DNA from: Acidobacteriota bacterium
GTDB taxonomy: Bacteria > Acidobacteriota > Blastocatellia > RBC074
Assembly (NCBI GenBank): GCA_018269055.1
Contig: JAFDVI010000001.1
Location: 1-64,000 of the forward strand
Direction: 5' to 3'
Length of the DNA: 64,000 nt
A program made the translations under genes and the position numbers. The notes beneath the pieces are model-generated. The model had not been told where the DNA came from. It searched no databases and saw only the letters and a program-made list of their open reading frames with translations. Below, one piece after another: positions 27,354 through 37,480 of this stretch; position 1 is the first letter of the stretch; every line of letters starts with the position of its first letter.

Positions 27354-27995
27354 ATGAAGCTTCAATTGGCACTGGATGCACCTGATTTGATGCACGAACT
27401 GGAATTGGCCGGCAAGGTGGCGGCGCAAGTAGATTTGATTGAAGCCGGCACACCGTTACTCATCCGCGAAGGCATCCGCGCTGTACGTGAACTGCGCCGC
27501 CGCCATCGTGGACGGCCAATCGTTGCTGATATCAAAGTTGTAGACGCCGGTGAACCCATTGCTGAACTCGCCTTTGCCGCCGGAGCCACCGTGGTCACCG
27601 TTTTGGGATGCGCTTCGGACGAAGTCGTTGAACGCGTTGTGCGTTCCGCCAAACGCTATGACGGGCAGGTAATGGCCGACAGCCTGGGAGTGGTGGATAT
27701 CCGCGAACGTTCGCGTCAATTGCGGGATTTGGGTGTGGACTCGCTCTGTATCAACCGCCGAGGATTCAAACAGGTCAAAGGACTGAGCCGCGAAGAACGC
27801 TTCAATGTAATTTCCGCACTTATTGAACAAGTAGATTTGCCTGTCTATCTGGCCGGGGGAATTGACGCCAACGACCTCAGATCACTTCGTAACCTTCCCC
27901 TGGCCGGAGTCATTGTCGGCGCAGCCATCGCCGAAGCCGCTTCCCCCATCACCGTCGCCAAAGAAATGCGCGACATTCTGGACGGCAAACGATGA
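27354..27995 (+). CDS. HUMPS-family decarboxylase/aldolase (hexulose-6-phosphate synthase-like)
   Basis: 213 residues, one TIM barrel of the orotidine-5'-phosphate decarboxylase superfamily. The start (M-K-L-Q-L-A-L-D), V-D-L-I-E-A-G-T-P-L-L and the D-x-K-x-x-D core (A-D-I-K-V-V-D-A-G-E, about residues 59-68) match 3-hexulose-6-phosphate synthase and ketogulonate-phosphate decarboxylase. The usual H-T-G-x-D stretch in the middle is replaced by I-N-R-R-G-F, so the substrate may differ. No isomerase (HxlB) is adjacent. The ATG is preceded closely by GGAG. Confidence 0.8.
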   Translation: MKLQLALDAPDLMHELELAGKVAAQVDLIEAGTPLLIREGIRAVRELRRRHRGRPIVADIKVVDAGEPIAELAFAAGATVVTVLGCASDEVVERVVRSAKRYDGQVMADSLGVVDIRERSRQLRDLGVDSLCINRRGFKQVKGLSREERFNVISALIEQVDLPVYLAGGIDANDLRSLRNLPLAGVIVGAAIAEAASPITVAKEMRDILDGKR

Positions 27996-28053
27996 GTTTT
28001 GAGTTCAAACTTCAAGGCGCAAAACGGGAAGCCTGATGTTTTCTCCTACTACT

Positions 28054-29505
28054 TCAAACAGGCGTGACCCGTAACGGTTTTCCGGCCTCTTCCCGCGATA
28101 AATCGGCTGTAAAACGTACGTTGCTCATCCAGTCAATATATTGCAACCGGAGCGAGCCATCAGCGTCGAGGCTCATCACGCAATAACCATTATTGCCTTT
28201 ATCCTGTCGAAGTTCAGTCCAGGCTGGAAAGCGTGCATGGTCTTCCAAAAAGAGCATCGGCGCAGGCTCGAATTTGCCTCGGCTGTACGTGTCATACGGG
28301 TAGCCGCCATGACCGATGCAACTGCCGATAAATGGCAGAACAGGAATTTCGCCCGAGGCTGAATCCCTTTGGTCAAACAGGGCGCAGTAATGCGTATTTC
28401 CCCAAAACCACAAATCCACCAGTCGTTCCTCCAACGCAAAGGATTTCAGGTCTTTGGCCAGCAATGGAGTCAGTTTCCCGTTGCCGTATTCGTACGGGTG
28501 ATCGGCGCTGAGTAAAATGTTGACGCGATTTGCCGCGCGGCCTTCGCGCAGCACACGGCCAATCCAATCCAGATGTTGCGGATCTTTGCAGCGCCCTGAG
28601 CCAAAAAACGCAGTATCAATGCCGACAATTTGAAACTGATCCGACCGTAAACAAAAATAACTGCCTTCCTGCTGCTGGATGCCGGAAAGGTTTTCATGCC
28701 GCTTGGTCATGTACTCGAAATACGGTTTTCCTTTCGAGAACATTTCGTGGTTGGAATTGAGCGCAAAGACGTTGGTAAAGCCCAGAATTGGGTCCATCTG
28801 TTTGATGAAATTGTCGCGGAATTCATTCGGGCGTCCAGCGTAATACACGTCGCCCAGATGAACGGCATACGGAAAGCGCCGCTTTAGAAACTGTTTGGCG
28901 ATGTGATCGGAGTAGTACCGGCCTACGCCGTAATCGGCAAACAGCGCAACTTCCAGCGAAGCGTCAGGCGCGGGATTTGGCATTTCGTAAATGAAGCTGT
29001 TGGGATTATTCGGATCGTGACGGCGAAAGTCCTTTTTGTCAGGCCGCGAAAGCGCGAACGGCCCGGCAAACAGCGCCCATCCGAGCAATCCGGCGAAATC
29101 ATCGTTTTCGAACTTTCGATCTTCAGGATTGATTTCGATTTCCGGATCGTCCATTCCGGGAAACGTGAATCCGTCCGGCAACACCGCCGCAGCAAACGAA
29201 ACAATTTCCGCAGCGTCGAGTTCCGCCACCATTTCGGCGGGACGTTCCAGCGCGCGCCGAGCCAGCGCCAGGGCTTCGCGCAATCGCGGCAAAGTCATCT
29301 TTGGGCTCCACATTTTTCGAACTCGCGCCAGCAGGCGTCTTGGCTGGGCATTTAATTCCTGTTCAATCTGGCTCAGCGTTTCTAAATCCAGCAGCGGCCA
29401 TTCGTCAGAAAGCTTTTCGCCAACGGCGGAAAAAGAAGTAGCGTCGTCTGATTGGGGGCCTGTGTACCCAAGTTTTTCATACAATTTTTTCAGATCGTCA
29501 TTCAT
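28054..29505 (-). CDS. Metallophosphoesterase (calcineurin-like)
   Basis: 483 residues. The phosphoesterase core in the C-terminal two thirds shows A-D-Y-G-V-G (first metal motif), H-L-G-D-V-Y-Y-A-G (second), N-S-N-H-E-M-F (third), S-A-D-H-P-Y and W-G-N-T-H-Y. The first motif lacks the usual GDxH histidine. An N-terminal helical region (about 1-130) is not part of the fold. I chose the ATG at 29505 for its GAAGGGAGACC site. Cytoplasmic, no signal. It is in the same direction as the patatin and GMC genes upstream. Substrate unknown. Confidence 0.8.
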   Translation of the reverse strand: MNDDLKKLYEKLGYTGPQSDDATSFSAVGEKLSDEWPLLDLETLSQIEQELNAQPRRLLARVRKMWSPKMTLPRLREALALARRALERPAEMVAELDAAEIVSFAAAVLPDGFTFPGMDDPEIEINPEDRKFENDDFAGLLGWALFAGPFALSRPDKKDFRRHDPNNPNSFIYEMPNPAPDASLEVALFADYGVGRYYSDHIAKQFLKRRFPYAVHLGDVYYAGRPNEFRDNFIKQMDPILGFTNVFALNSNHEMFSKGKPYFEYMTKRHENLSGIQQQEGSYFCLRSDQFQIVGIDTAFFGSGRCKDPQHLDWIGRVLREGRAANRVNILLSADHPYEYGNGKLTPLLAKDLKSFALEERLVDLWFWGNTHYCALFDQRDSASGEIPVLPFIGSCIGHGGYPYDTYSRGKFEPAPMLFLEDHARFPAWTELRQDKGNNGYCVMSLDADGSLRLQYIDWMSNVRFTADLSREEAGKPLRVTPV

Positions 29506-29694
29506 GGCGGTCTCCCTTCGGTTGCGCACTCGGCCAGGGCGCAAAGGTATTTTCACGGTTTTGAGAACGGGGGCGTAGCTGGGGCAGGTGCCGAATCAGC
29601 ACCGTTGTCATTGTTGTCCGATTAATCCAATCGAGGCCGGCGCGCCTGTAGTTTTGCTCGCTCTGATGAAACTATGCCACCTGACACTGCGCGG

Positions 29695-32600
29695 TCATCG
29701 TAAAGCTTCCGGATTCACTGCCCGCATTTCTTTCTCCAAACGGGCAAGTGAATTTCGCGGTGTGTGTTTGGCTCGGTGGAGCAATTTGTCCACGATGCTT
29801 TCGCCGAGCTGGAGCTTTCGAGCCAACTTGACCAAATCCTGTTCGTCAAAAATTGCCTGGTGATCCGCCGAGTCATAAGTCAGTTTCAGCAACTCGTCGC
29901 GCGCGTCATACCAATCAACTTCATCTCCTTCGTTCACACCCAGCTTTTTCCGAACGCTCTCAAGCCTTTCCGCTGATAGATGACCGTGCAACGTTCGCGC
30001 CAGTTTGCTCCACGACACCAGCCGCTCGGACCTGTCTTGTAGTTTGACCAGGGCGAGCAAGCCATTTACCAGGTTTTCGTCAAAACCAAGTTTTCTGGCC
30101 AGAGAATCCAAATCCGTACTGTCGAACATGCATTGACGATCTGCCTGGTCGTAAGTCTGTGCCAGCAAAACGCGATGAATATCTTCCCAGGACAGAGTTT
30201 TCTCCGGGTCCTGCGCGCCCAACTCTTGCCGGACTTGCTCTAGCTTCGTTGCGGGCAAATGGCCGCCCCGCAGTACTTTGGCCAATTTCACCCAGGAGGT
30301 TTGCCAAGCGGGTTGAACCAGTTCTTTTTCGAACTGGCTCGGCGTCATATCAAAGAGTCGGCAAGCGAGCGTTTCCAGACTGTCGCGGCTGAAGTGTTTT
30401 CGTAATGCAATGCGCATCTCTTCCTCTTTTGCGGCGGGGCTGCGCTTCAGATGCTTCAGCCACCAGATTGCCACACCCACAGAAACGACCAGCGCCGGAA
30501 GGCTCAATTGTAAAGCGAGGCTCGCGATCCATTCCGGCAGGCCAAAGCGTCCACTCAACTCCTGCACCGCTTTCGCCGAGGCCGCATTGAAGAAATTGAT
30601 GAAAACGTTGAACGTGGCTTGAGCCGTCAAAATCAGGGCAAGCAGTGGCGCAGTCAATAACACGCCAATCACAAAAAAACGTACCATGCGCAACCAGCGC
30701 CATCGGGAAATCTGCCCGTGCCAGAAAAAAGCGTACTGCCCGACAAGCATGGTCATCGGCACTCCGATGAAGATGGCAAACCACTTCAGGTGAAATTCAA
30801 ACCCGCCCTTTGGCAGTTCCGTATAGATAATGCTGTCACGCCAGTTGAAGCCAACGAATAGCAATAGCAGCGAGATAATTGTCACCCCGGCCATAAAGGC
30901 CACCCAGTATCGCGGCGCACGACGCAGGAAAATGACCGCGCCATAAAACGCGCGCAACGGCAAATCTACGCCGAAGAAATAGAGCGGACTTTCTTTCACG
31001 CGACGCGCGTTGGGGCCAAAAGTCGTTAGCAAACAATTGCGCAATACCAACAGCGCGACAGCCAGAATTTCCAGTAGCACCAGTTGGGGCATGTCCTTGA
31101 GCATCTCTTCCGTGCCCACGTGGTACTGCTGGCGAAAGAATTTGCCCAGCTTCGTCGCGCGCGGGCGTGGCGCGCTGCCATCATCTTCAAAGTGTTTGGC
31201 GTTGGCGTATGACTGCGCGGCGGCTGCGACGGCGCCGATGAAGCGGTCTATCTTGTTTTCGCTGTGTGGCCAGACAAACGGATCGGCCACACCGTTGACC
31301 GTCGAGTTGGGCGTGGCGGGCGCAGGCGTCAATTCTGCCGGTGCAAATCGAAACTGATTCCAAAGCGCCTGCTCTTCCAGCGCATCGCTAATTACTTTGG
31401 GCACGTCTTCATTCAGGATTTCCAATTGCGCGGCTTCGATCAGCAGTTTGAGACAATCACTGAACCGGCCATCTTTTAGCGCGCCGTGGTTACCGTTGGC
31501 CACCTCTTCGACCCATTGTTCCAACTCCTGTTGCGTGCGTTGTCCGGCGTTTGGGAAAAGCTGCAGCGGACTCATTCCTTCTTTCCATTTCGGCTTTACC
31601 CCGGAATTCCATTCGCCGCTACAATCAAAGAAAAAACGCCGAAATCGTTTGGTTCCTTCTTCACTGGAAAGTAATTCGCGAACGCGCTCAGGGGCCAGCA
31701 GAGATTCGACGATTTGGCACAATCCATCGAGTCGCCCCCATAGAATGTCATTCGAACGCCAGGAGCGTTTGAAGAAACTGGCAAAGTGATAAAGCGCATC
31801 ACCCGCGACTTTGTCCGAAAGCCCTTGATCGCTGAACCCGAGCGTTGCGTCAGCGGGGCTGATGCGAATTGTCTCAATCGTGTCTTTCTCGTGCAGGTCG
31901 CCCATCAGCTCGATGGGCAACAACATCGAATCCAGCGCGTCATAATCCTTGTATGCCAGTCGCACCTCTCTGGCGAGCGGCCGATTGGCAGTAGGATCAG
32001 ACGAGGAAGAATCGTAATCTGATGAACTCCGCACAGGCAGTATGGGATTCAAAACAAGATCCAGCAGTTGACATTCGTATTTATCGGTAACCGCGAAAAA
32101 CGATTTTGGCGGAGGCTGAGCCTGGCTTGTGTCAAACTTGCCTAAGGCTACATATTCGCATGTTTCCTGTGTTGTTGCCGAAAGCAACCGATTGAACTCG
32201 GTTAGTCGTGTTGAGTATTCCGCGTCTGACAATTCAGTGCCGGATATTACCGGATAAAGCTCCTTCAGATATTTGCCCGGCGCCTCGTCCTGGCTGACGA
32301 TGCGAAGCAAGGCGCGACTGGCCACTTCCCAGATCTGACGCGCAGCTTCCTTTCGCGCTACTTTGAATTCGATATCGGAGCGGCAAGGCTCTTCCCTCTT
32401 TTCGAATCGTTGTTGCCATTTGAAATCGGCATTGTCGAGCAGCTTTTCCATCTGATAGCGCACGATTTCCAGCAATTCAATCTGCCGATTGACCGCCTGC
32501 CATAACTGTTCCAGTGCCCGGCGTTCAGGTTTGGTTGGTTGTGGCCGGTTGCTGCCGTGAAGCAGATCAACGATCAGGTAGACCATGCGGTAAAGCCGGC

Positions 32601-33948
32601 GCAGGCGAAAATAAACATCGAACTCTTCCAGTACCGATGCAGCTTCTTCCTGAAGCTGGTCGAATTCCATAAACAACGATGCCCCAATCCGGCGCATTTC
32701 GGGATCGCTCAATAACACACCGTGTCCTTCTTCGCGCAGAATGCCCCGCACCGCGCGTTCACTGATCAGAATCATTCGACATTGCTGGTGCATTTCGCGG
32801 TGTTGCCGCAACAACGCCTCTGCGTGCAGGTGGTTGCCATGTTCGTTCCTTAACGCTTGAAGCAACTCCTTGAACCGGTCGTATTGACGTTCTACACCCT
32901 TGAGCAATCGCCGGTATTTGAGCAACTTCCGGTTTCGCTGGGTCACCAGCTTCAAATCTTCGGAAATGCTTTCGTAACCGGGAATGCCAATCAACGAAGC
33001 GAGAATGGCTTGGACAAAGTTTGGCTGGCTGGCGTGCGTTGGTTGCTGGAAGCGTTCCGGGTCGGGGTCAACATAAAATACCTTGCGTTCGATTTGCCGC
33101 GTCGCCGCGCGTCCGAAAATTTGCCGCAACGTGTATGTAAATGGTTTGTTGTCTATCACTCCGCCATCCAGGAAAGTGGCTTCTTTATTCAACTTCCCCC
33201 AGGTTTGTAACAATGCATCGGCGGAATCGCCATCCGTATCCTTTGGGTTCGTGACCTGCACAGGAGCGAATGCAGCGGGAAAACACGACGTAATGCGCGC
33301 CAGCTTGGCCAAGGCCTGAAACGTCACCGGAGAGGGCGTAAACGGCTCTTTGCGACCCTTTCGGTGTTTGAGCAGAAAGACCGAGCGATGATCTTTGACG
33401 TCAATCGGGTGACCGGCATCGTCAAACACCGTGGAGATGTTCCCGTCCACATCTGTCCCTGTCACGAACAAGTCGAGTTCCTGTACTGATGTGTTGAACG
33501 CTTCGTCTGCCACAATGCGCGGTGTGCAATCGGGCATGCGGCGAAAGGCTTCTTCCAGCCGTGTTTGGTAATACCCTTCGCTATCGAGCAGCGACACCAC
33601 GCCATCTCCGTCTCCGTTCGGGGTGCGCAGCAGGCTGCGAATATCTCCGTCACGCCGCCACAATTCGGCGGCGGCGGCAAAGTCTTTTCCGTTACACAAC
33701 GCATAACCGAGCATGATTCCATTGATGCCGCCAGCAGAAGTGCCGCTGATGATGTCCACAACGATGTCAGAATCGGTCAATGCTTTCAGCCATTTGTAAA
33801 CGCCTTCGCCGCGAACCGCGCGAAAAAACTCGCGCGCGACGCCGTTGATGTAAATCGCCAACGACACACCGCCGTACATAACCAATCCCAAACGGATTTC
33901 GCGTGATTTCAACGACTGCCCACTGATGTTTGAAAGATACTCAGGCAT
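29695..33948 (-). CDS. Giant patatin-like phospholipase with membrane region (TIGR03607-type)
   Basis: 1417 residues. The patatin domain (about 15-320) has the oxyanion loop G-G-V-S-L-A-I-Y-I-N-G-V, the nucleophile elbow G-T-S-A-G-G (Ser-Asp dyad) and the second catalytic motif D-G-G (F-L-D-G-G-V-I-D-N-K). A long helical region follows, then about four membrane helices (about 1050-1200). The C-terminus carries two tandem ~80-residue units, about 1218-1298 and 1312-1391, that share S-W-x-K-L-A and F-D-x-x-D-L-x-x-L-A-R-K-L. I chose the ATG at 33948 for its TTGAGGTAATT site. Expected activity: acyl hydrolase on membrane lipids. It ends 189 bp before the metallophosphoesterase start. Confidence 0.88.
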   Translation of the reverse strand: MPEYLSNISGQSLKSREIRLGLVMYGGVSLAIYINGVAREFFRAVRGEGVYKWLKALTDSDIVVDIISGTSAGGINGIMLGYALCNGKDFAAAAELWRRDGDIRSLLRTPNGDGDGVVSLLDSEGYYQTRLEEAFRRMPDCTPRIVADEAFNTSVQELDLFVTGTDVDGNISTVFDDAGHPIDVKDHRSVFLLKHRKGRKEPFTPSPVTFQALAKLARITSCFPAAFAPVQVTNPKDTDGDSADALLQTWGKLNKEATFLDGGVIDNKPFTYTLRQIFGRAATRQIERKVFYVDPDPERFQQPTHASQPNFVQAILASLIGIPGYESISEDLKLVTQRNRKLLKYRRLLKGVERQYDRFKELLQALRNEHGNHLHAEALLRQHREMHQQCRMILISERAVRGILREEGHGVLLSDPEMRRIGASLFMEFDQLQEEAASVLEEFDVYFRLRRLYRMVYLIVDLLHGSNRPQPTKPERRALEQLWQAVNRQIELLEIVRYQMEKLLDNADFKWQQRFEKREEPCRSDIEFKVARKEAARQIWEVASRALLRIVSQDEAPGKYLKELYPVISGTELSDAEYSTRLTEFNRLLSATTQETCEYVALGKFDTSQAQPPPKSFFAVTDKYECQLLDLVLNPILPVRSSSDYDSSSSDPTANRPLAREVRLAYKDYDALDSMLLPIELMGDLHEKDTIETIRISPADATLGFSDQGLSDKVAGDALYHFASFFKRSWRSNDILWGRLDGLCQIVESLLAPERVRELLSSEEGTKRFRRFFFDCSGEWNSGVKPKWKEGMSPLQLFPNAGQRTQQELEQWVEEVANGNHGALKDGRFSDCLKLLIEAAQLEILNEDVPKVISDALEEQALWNQFRFAPAELTPAPATPNSTVNGVADPFVWPHSENKIDRFIGAVAAAAQSYANAKHFEDDGSAPRPRATKLGKFFRQQYHVGTEEMLKDMPQLVLLEILAVALLVLRNCLLTTFGPNARRVKESPLYFFGVDLPLRAFYGAVIFLRRAPRYWVAFMAGVTIISLLLLFVGFNWRDSIIYTELPKGGFEFHLKWFAIFIGVPMTMLVGQYAFFWHGQISRWRWLRMVRFFVIGVLLTAPLLALILTAQATFNVFINFFNAASAKAVQELSGRFGLPEWIASLALQLSLPALVVSVGVAIWWLKHLKRSPAAKEEEMRIALRKHFSRDSLETLACRLFDMTPSQFEKELVQPAWQTSWVKLAKVLRGGHLPATKLEQVRQELGAQDPEKTLSWEDIHRVLLAQTYDQADRQCMFDSTDLDSLARKLGFDENLVNGLLALVKLQDRSERLVSWSKLARTLHGHLSAERLESVRKKLGVNEGDEVDWYDARDELLKLTYDSADHQAIFDEQDLVKLARKLQLGESIVDKLLHRAKHTPRNSLARLEKEMRAVNPEALR

Positions 33949-34093
33949 AATTACCTCAATCGGAATTTTGATCTGTGCCAGGGATGTCGCACGCGATTGT
34001 CTGAAGCGGCCGGCACACAGCACGCCCCTACTTATGTGTCATTTGGCCGCCAAAAATTTCGTTTGAATTGCGACGACAACCTGTGTCCGCAAC

Positions 34094-37000
34094 TCAGGCG
34101 AGCAAGGCTCCGACTGGATCGTATTCGCGCGCAACGAACTGATTGGTCAGGGCCATAAACCGCAAACGGCCCTGCGCCTGCACAAAGTCGTTCAAGTTTT
34201 CGCCTGTCACGCGGAACGATTCCAGATACTCGCTGAAGCTGCGAAGCACGTCGGCATCTTCAAATGTGCGGAACTTCATCAATGCCGATCCGATTTCTTT
34301 GCCCGCCGTGACATCGGTCAACCGGCAATACAGCGTCGTGAAGTCGTGGACGATTTCGCGAATGCCGGATCGTCCGCCGTCGTTGTCTTTCTGCAAAAAT
34401 TTGCGCCCGTGGAGACAGTATTCCTGCCCCGGCCCCGTGAAAAAGTAGATGCGATACAACATCTCCGCTTCCTGTGTTATGGGATTGAGGCGCAGGTAAT
34501 TGAAGAAGCTTTTCGTGCCGTTGATCGTGGAGATCATCTGCCCCTGGCCGTTGAAGCTGGCAAACCGTATGTCTCCGTCAATGCGCGCTTCGTGGTCCCA
34601 ACCCTCTATGAATTCGTTGAAATCGCGGGCGGAAATGCGCAGGTTCAATTCGCAGGCAGTTCCTTCGGCGGACGATTTGGCTTCGATCTGACGGTCGCCC
34701 TCGACCCCGGTTGGCGGCGTGAAACTCTGAAAATAAACGCCTTTCATTTTTTCGTCGAAGGTCAATCCGGTCTTCTCCGGCAAACGAACGTCGAGCAGTG
34801 GACGCAGGAAACCCGAAGTCGGCGTGTCGGTCAGCGCGCTGCGGCGCAGGGAGTATTTGAATCCGAAACGCAGTTTGCCGCTGGCGTCTTGTTCGCGCTG
34901 GAAAATTCCCAGCGAATCCTGTCCAAACAGCGGCAGCAGTGGCGGCCTGGCGTCCGTGAAATATTGGCCGACCAGCATGTTTTGATTCACAAAGCGGATT
35001 TCATCGTGGAATGACGTGAAATCATCCAAGCGGAAATGATCTTGCCCGAACGTCGGATCGGCCAATCCTTCGATCAATCCCAGAAATTGATAACGCGCTT
35101 CCAATCGTCCATCCGGTTTGTGATCGAATTTCAGATAGGCGACAACGCCGGTGTTACTGGCGTTGCTGACCATGCGCATTTCCCACAAACCCGCAAGCTG
35201 TTCCTTCGTCGGCAGCGCGCCTGTGTCCCAAATGACTTTGTGATCGGCAATCGTCATGTTGTCCAGTCCGTACGAGCGAACCATCGGAAATGTGAACAGT
35301 CGAACGCCTTTCGGATAACTGCCCAGATAAACGCGACCGATCAACAAATCGTCGTTGATGACTTTGAACACGTCGTAAAACCCGCGCCATTGCGGTTCGG
35401 TGTATTTCAGCAAAATGTATTTTCCGGGTTCGAGCGTGCCTGTACGTTCCGTGATGGTAATTTCTTCCAGCGTGTTCAGCGCGTTGATGCCGCCGTCGGA
35501 ATCGCTGGTGACGCCGGTGAATTTGCCGTCGGGTTGTTTGGTGAATTTCTTTTTGAAGCTGGCGTTGAGCGCCATCGAAAACGCGTTCAGCACATGGCCT
35601 TGCGGAAACACGCCTTTCCAAACGGTGTCGTTGCGGATTAACCCTTTGTCGGTGTCAATGTTGACTTCGCCGGAATTGGCCATCGTTTCGATGCTTCCGG
35701 TTTCCAGGCGTTTGAACAGACGTTCCAGATCGGCTTCTTTGTACTTCAGCGCGTCTTGCGGCTTGATGTCCGGCACAACGACTTTCGCCGGACGCGGCGG
35801 ATAGGCTTCACCGCCCAGATTGCGGACGATGCGGTCGGCAATTCGTTCGGACAGCGCTGAAATGGTCAGAAAGGGATTGACGCCAAGCGCGGTTGCAATG
35901 AGCGAACCGTCAGCGACAAACAATCCGTCGTGAACGCTGCCGTCACCAGCAAACACCCGCCCAAATTCATCCACCGCGCCGTGCTGATAATCGTCGCCGA
36001 GCGGAGCGCCTCCCAGCGGATGTGCCGTCAGCAGATTTTTTGTCGGCGTGATGCTCCACAGCGGATTGGTCAGAAAGGTTCCACCAAGTGCGCGCGCGTG
36101 GCGGCGAATTTCTTCGTTGATCAGATTGAACACCTGCTGCCGCCCGGCATCGTCCCAATCAATTTCGACGTGCCCGTTTTCGTGTTTCAGGTGCAAACGC
36201 CCCTGCGCATCGTCGTGCCCCATAATCAGGTACAGCATCGAATGATTCAGCGCGCCGTCGTTTTCCTTGTACAGTTTCCAGGCAACGTCTTTGTCCATTC
36301 GCGCCCGTTCCTGTTTTTCATCGCCGAAATCCATGTCTTCACCGGCGCGGCCAAACAACCGCAATGCGCCCATCGCCAGATTCAGGTAAGAGCTTGGAAA
36401 GGAAAAATCCTCGACCAGAATGCGCTTTTCCAGCGGCGAATCTTTCGATCCATAATATACCGCGCCGACAATGCTGGGGCCTGGAGCATTGCCGCGCTTG
36501 GCCCATTCGTGGTCTGGCTTTTTGCCGGGAAAGCCCATCGTGTTCAGTTGGTGATCGGTGTTGTATGCCATCGCAAAAAAATCGCCGTTGCCTGAAAATT
36601 GCGTTCCCAGCTTCGGCGACAGCGACAATCCGTGCATTTCCGACCGCAGCAGAATTTCTGGCGTGCCCAGCGACCCAGCAGACAAAATGACGTGGTGGGC
36701 ATCGAGCGTGAAATCGTCCGAGCCAAGCGTTTTGTACCGCACGCCATGAACGCGCCAACCGCCAGTTGCCAGCTTTTCAACCCACTTCACTTCGACTTTG
36801 GTGAAAATGTCGCAGCCCTGTTTATGCGCAGTCGGCAGGTAATTCATATACAACGTGTTTTTCGCGCCGACGTTGCAACCGGTCACGCAATCTCCGCAAT
36901 CCACACAGGCTTTTTGCTCGAACCCGGCGGCGTTTTTGCCGTCTTCCTGCGCCACGACGATGTTCAGCGCATATTCGCGTGTGCCGATTTCCTGCGCGCG

Positions 37001-37480
37001 TTTGTCCAGGCCTTTGACTTTCAGAAAGGCATTTGTGTCCGAAGCCGTGCCGCGTTTGTGCGGACGCGCGCCGAGCATTGTTCTGGCTTTGTCATAAAAG
37101 GGTTTCAGTTCCGGCAGCTTGATGTTTTTCGGCCAGGCCAGTTGTTGGAAGGTTTCTTCGTCGGGAACGATGGCGACATTGGCATTGATCAGCGAGGTTC
37201 CGCCAAGTCCACTGCCTTTCATGACCGTGATGTCGAGGAAAAGCTGAAAATCGTAAAGCCCTGTCGGGTTGAAAACGTCGTGACGAACGGCGCGCTGCAC
37301 TTCCAGCAAATCGTCCGGGAACTTGCCAACTTCCCATTCTTTGCCGCGTTCCAGAATGCAGACGGTAGGTTTGGGGTTGGCGGCGGTGATGCGCGCGGCA
37401 TTGATGGCTCCGCCGTAACCGGAACCGATGATGATGAAATCGTATAGTTGTTTTCGCTGATCCCAGTCTTTTGAAAGCAT
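34094..37480 (-). CDS. Large GMC-family flavin oxidoreductase (cholesterol-oxidase-like) with C-terminal extension
   Basis: 1128 residues, about twice the usual GMC length. Residues 1-570 are the FAD enzyme: I-I-I-G-S-G-Y-G-G (16-24), K-G-S-G-L-G-G-T-S-L-I-N (88-99), a Cys motif C-x2-C-x2-C-x3-C at 192, 195, 198 and 202 as in some long GMC proteins, and the C-terminal GMC motif (A-H-P-L-G-G-A-P, A-L-G-V-N-P-F-L-T-I). About 550 further residues form a beta-rich domain I cannot name. Oxidises an alcohol, perhaps a sterol or lipid. Start preceded by AAGGAG. It sits 145 bp upstream of the patatin gene, likely one lipid-related operon. Confidence 0.88.
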   Translation of the reverse strand: MLSKDWDQRKQLYDFIIIGSGYGGAINAARITAANPKPTVCILERGKEWEVGKFPDDLLEVQRAVRHDVFNPTGLYDFQLFLDITVMKGSGLGGTSLINANVAIVPDEETFQQLAWPKNIKLPELKPFYDKARTMLGARPHKRGTASDTNAFLKVKGLDKRAQEIGTREYALNIVVAQEDGKNAAGFEQKACVDCGDCVTGCNVGAKNTLYMNYLPTAHKQGCDIFTKVEVKWVEKLATGGWRVHGVRYKTLGSDDFTLDAHHVILSAGSLGTPEILLRSEMHGLSLSPKLGTQFSGNGDFFAMAYNTDHQLNTMGFPGKKPDHEWAKRGNAPGPSIVGAVYYGSKDSPLEKRILVEDFSFPSSYLNLAMGALRLFGRAGEDMDFGDEKQERARMDKDVAWKLYKENDGALNHSMLYLIMGHDDAQGRLHLKHENGHVEIDWDDAGRQQVFNLINEEIRRHARALGGTFLTNPLWSITPTKNLLTAHPLGGAPLGDDYQHGAVDEFGRVFAGDGSVHDGLFVADGSLIATALGVNPFLTISALSERIADRIVRNLGGEAYPPRPAKVVVPDIKPQDALKYKEADLERLFKRLETGSIETMANSGEVNIDTDKGLIRNDTVWKGVFPQGHVLNAFSMALNASFKKKFTKQPDGKFTGVTSDSDGGINALNTLEEITITERTGTLEPGKYILLKYTEPQWRGFYDVFKVINDDLLIGRVYLGSYPKGVRLFTFPMVRSYGLDNMTIADHKVIWDTGALPTKEQLAGLWEMRMVSNASNTGVVAYLKFDHKPDGRLEARYQFLGLIEGLADPTFGQDHFRLDDFTSFHDEIRFVNQNMLVGQYFTDARPPLLPLFGQDSLGIFQREQDASGKLRFGFKYSLRRSALTDTPTSGFLRPLLDVRLPEKTGLTFDEKMKGVYFQSFTPPTGVEGDRQIEAKSSAEGTACELNLRISARDFNEFIEGWDHEARIDGDIRFASFNGQGQMISTINGTKSFFNYLRLNPITQEAEMLYRIYFFTGPGQEYCLHGRKFLQKDNDGGRSGIREIVHDFTTLYCRLTDVTAGKEIGSALMKFRTFEDADVLRSFSEYLESFRVTGENLNDFVQAQGRLRFMALTNQFVAREYDPVGALLA

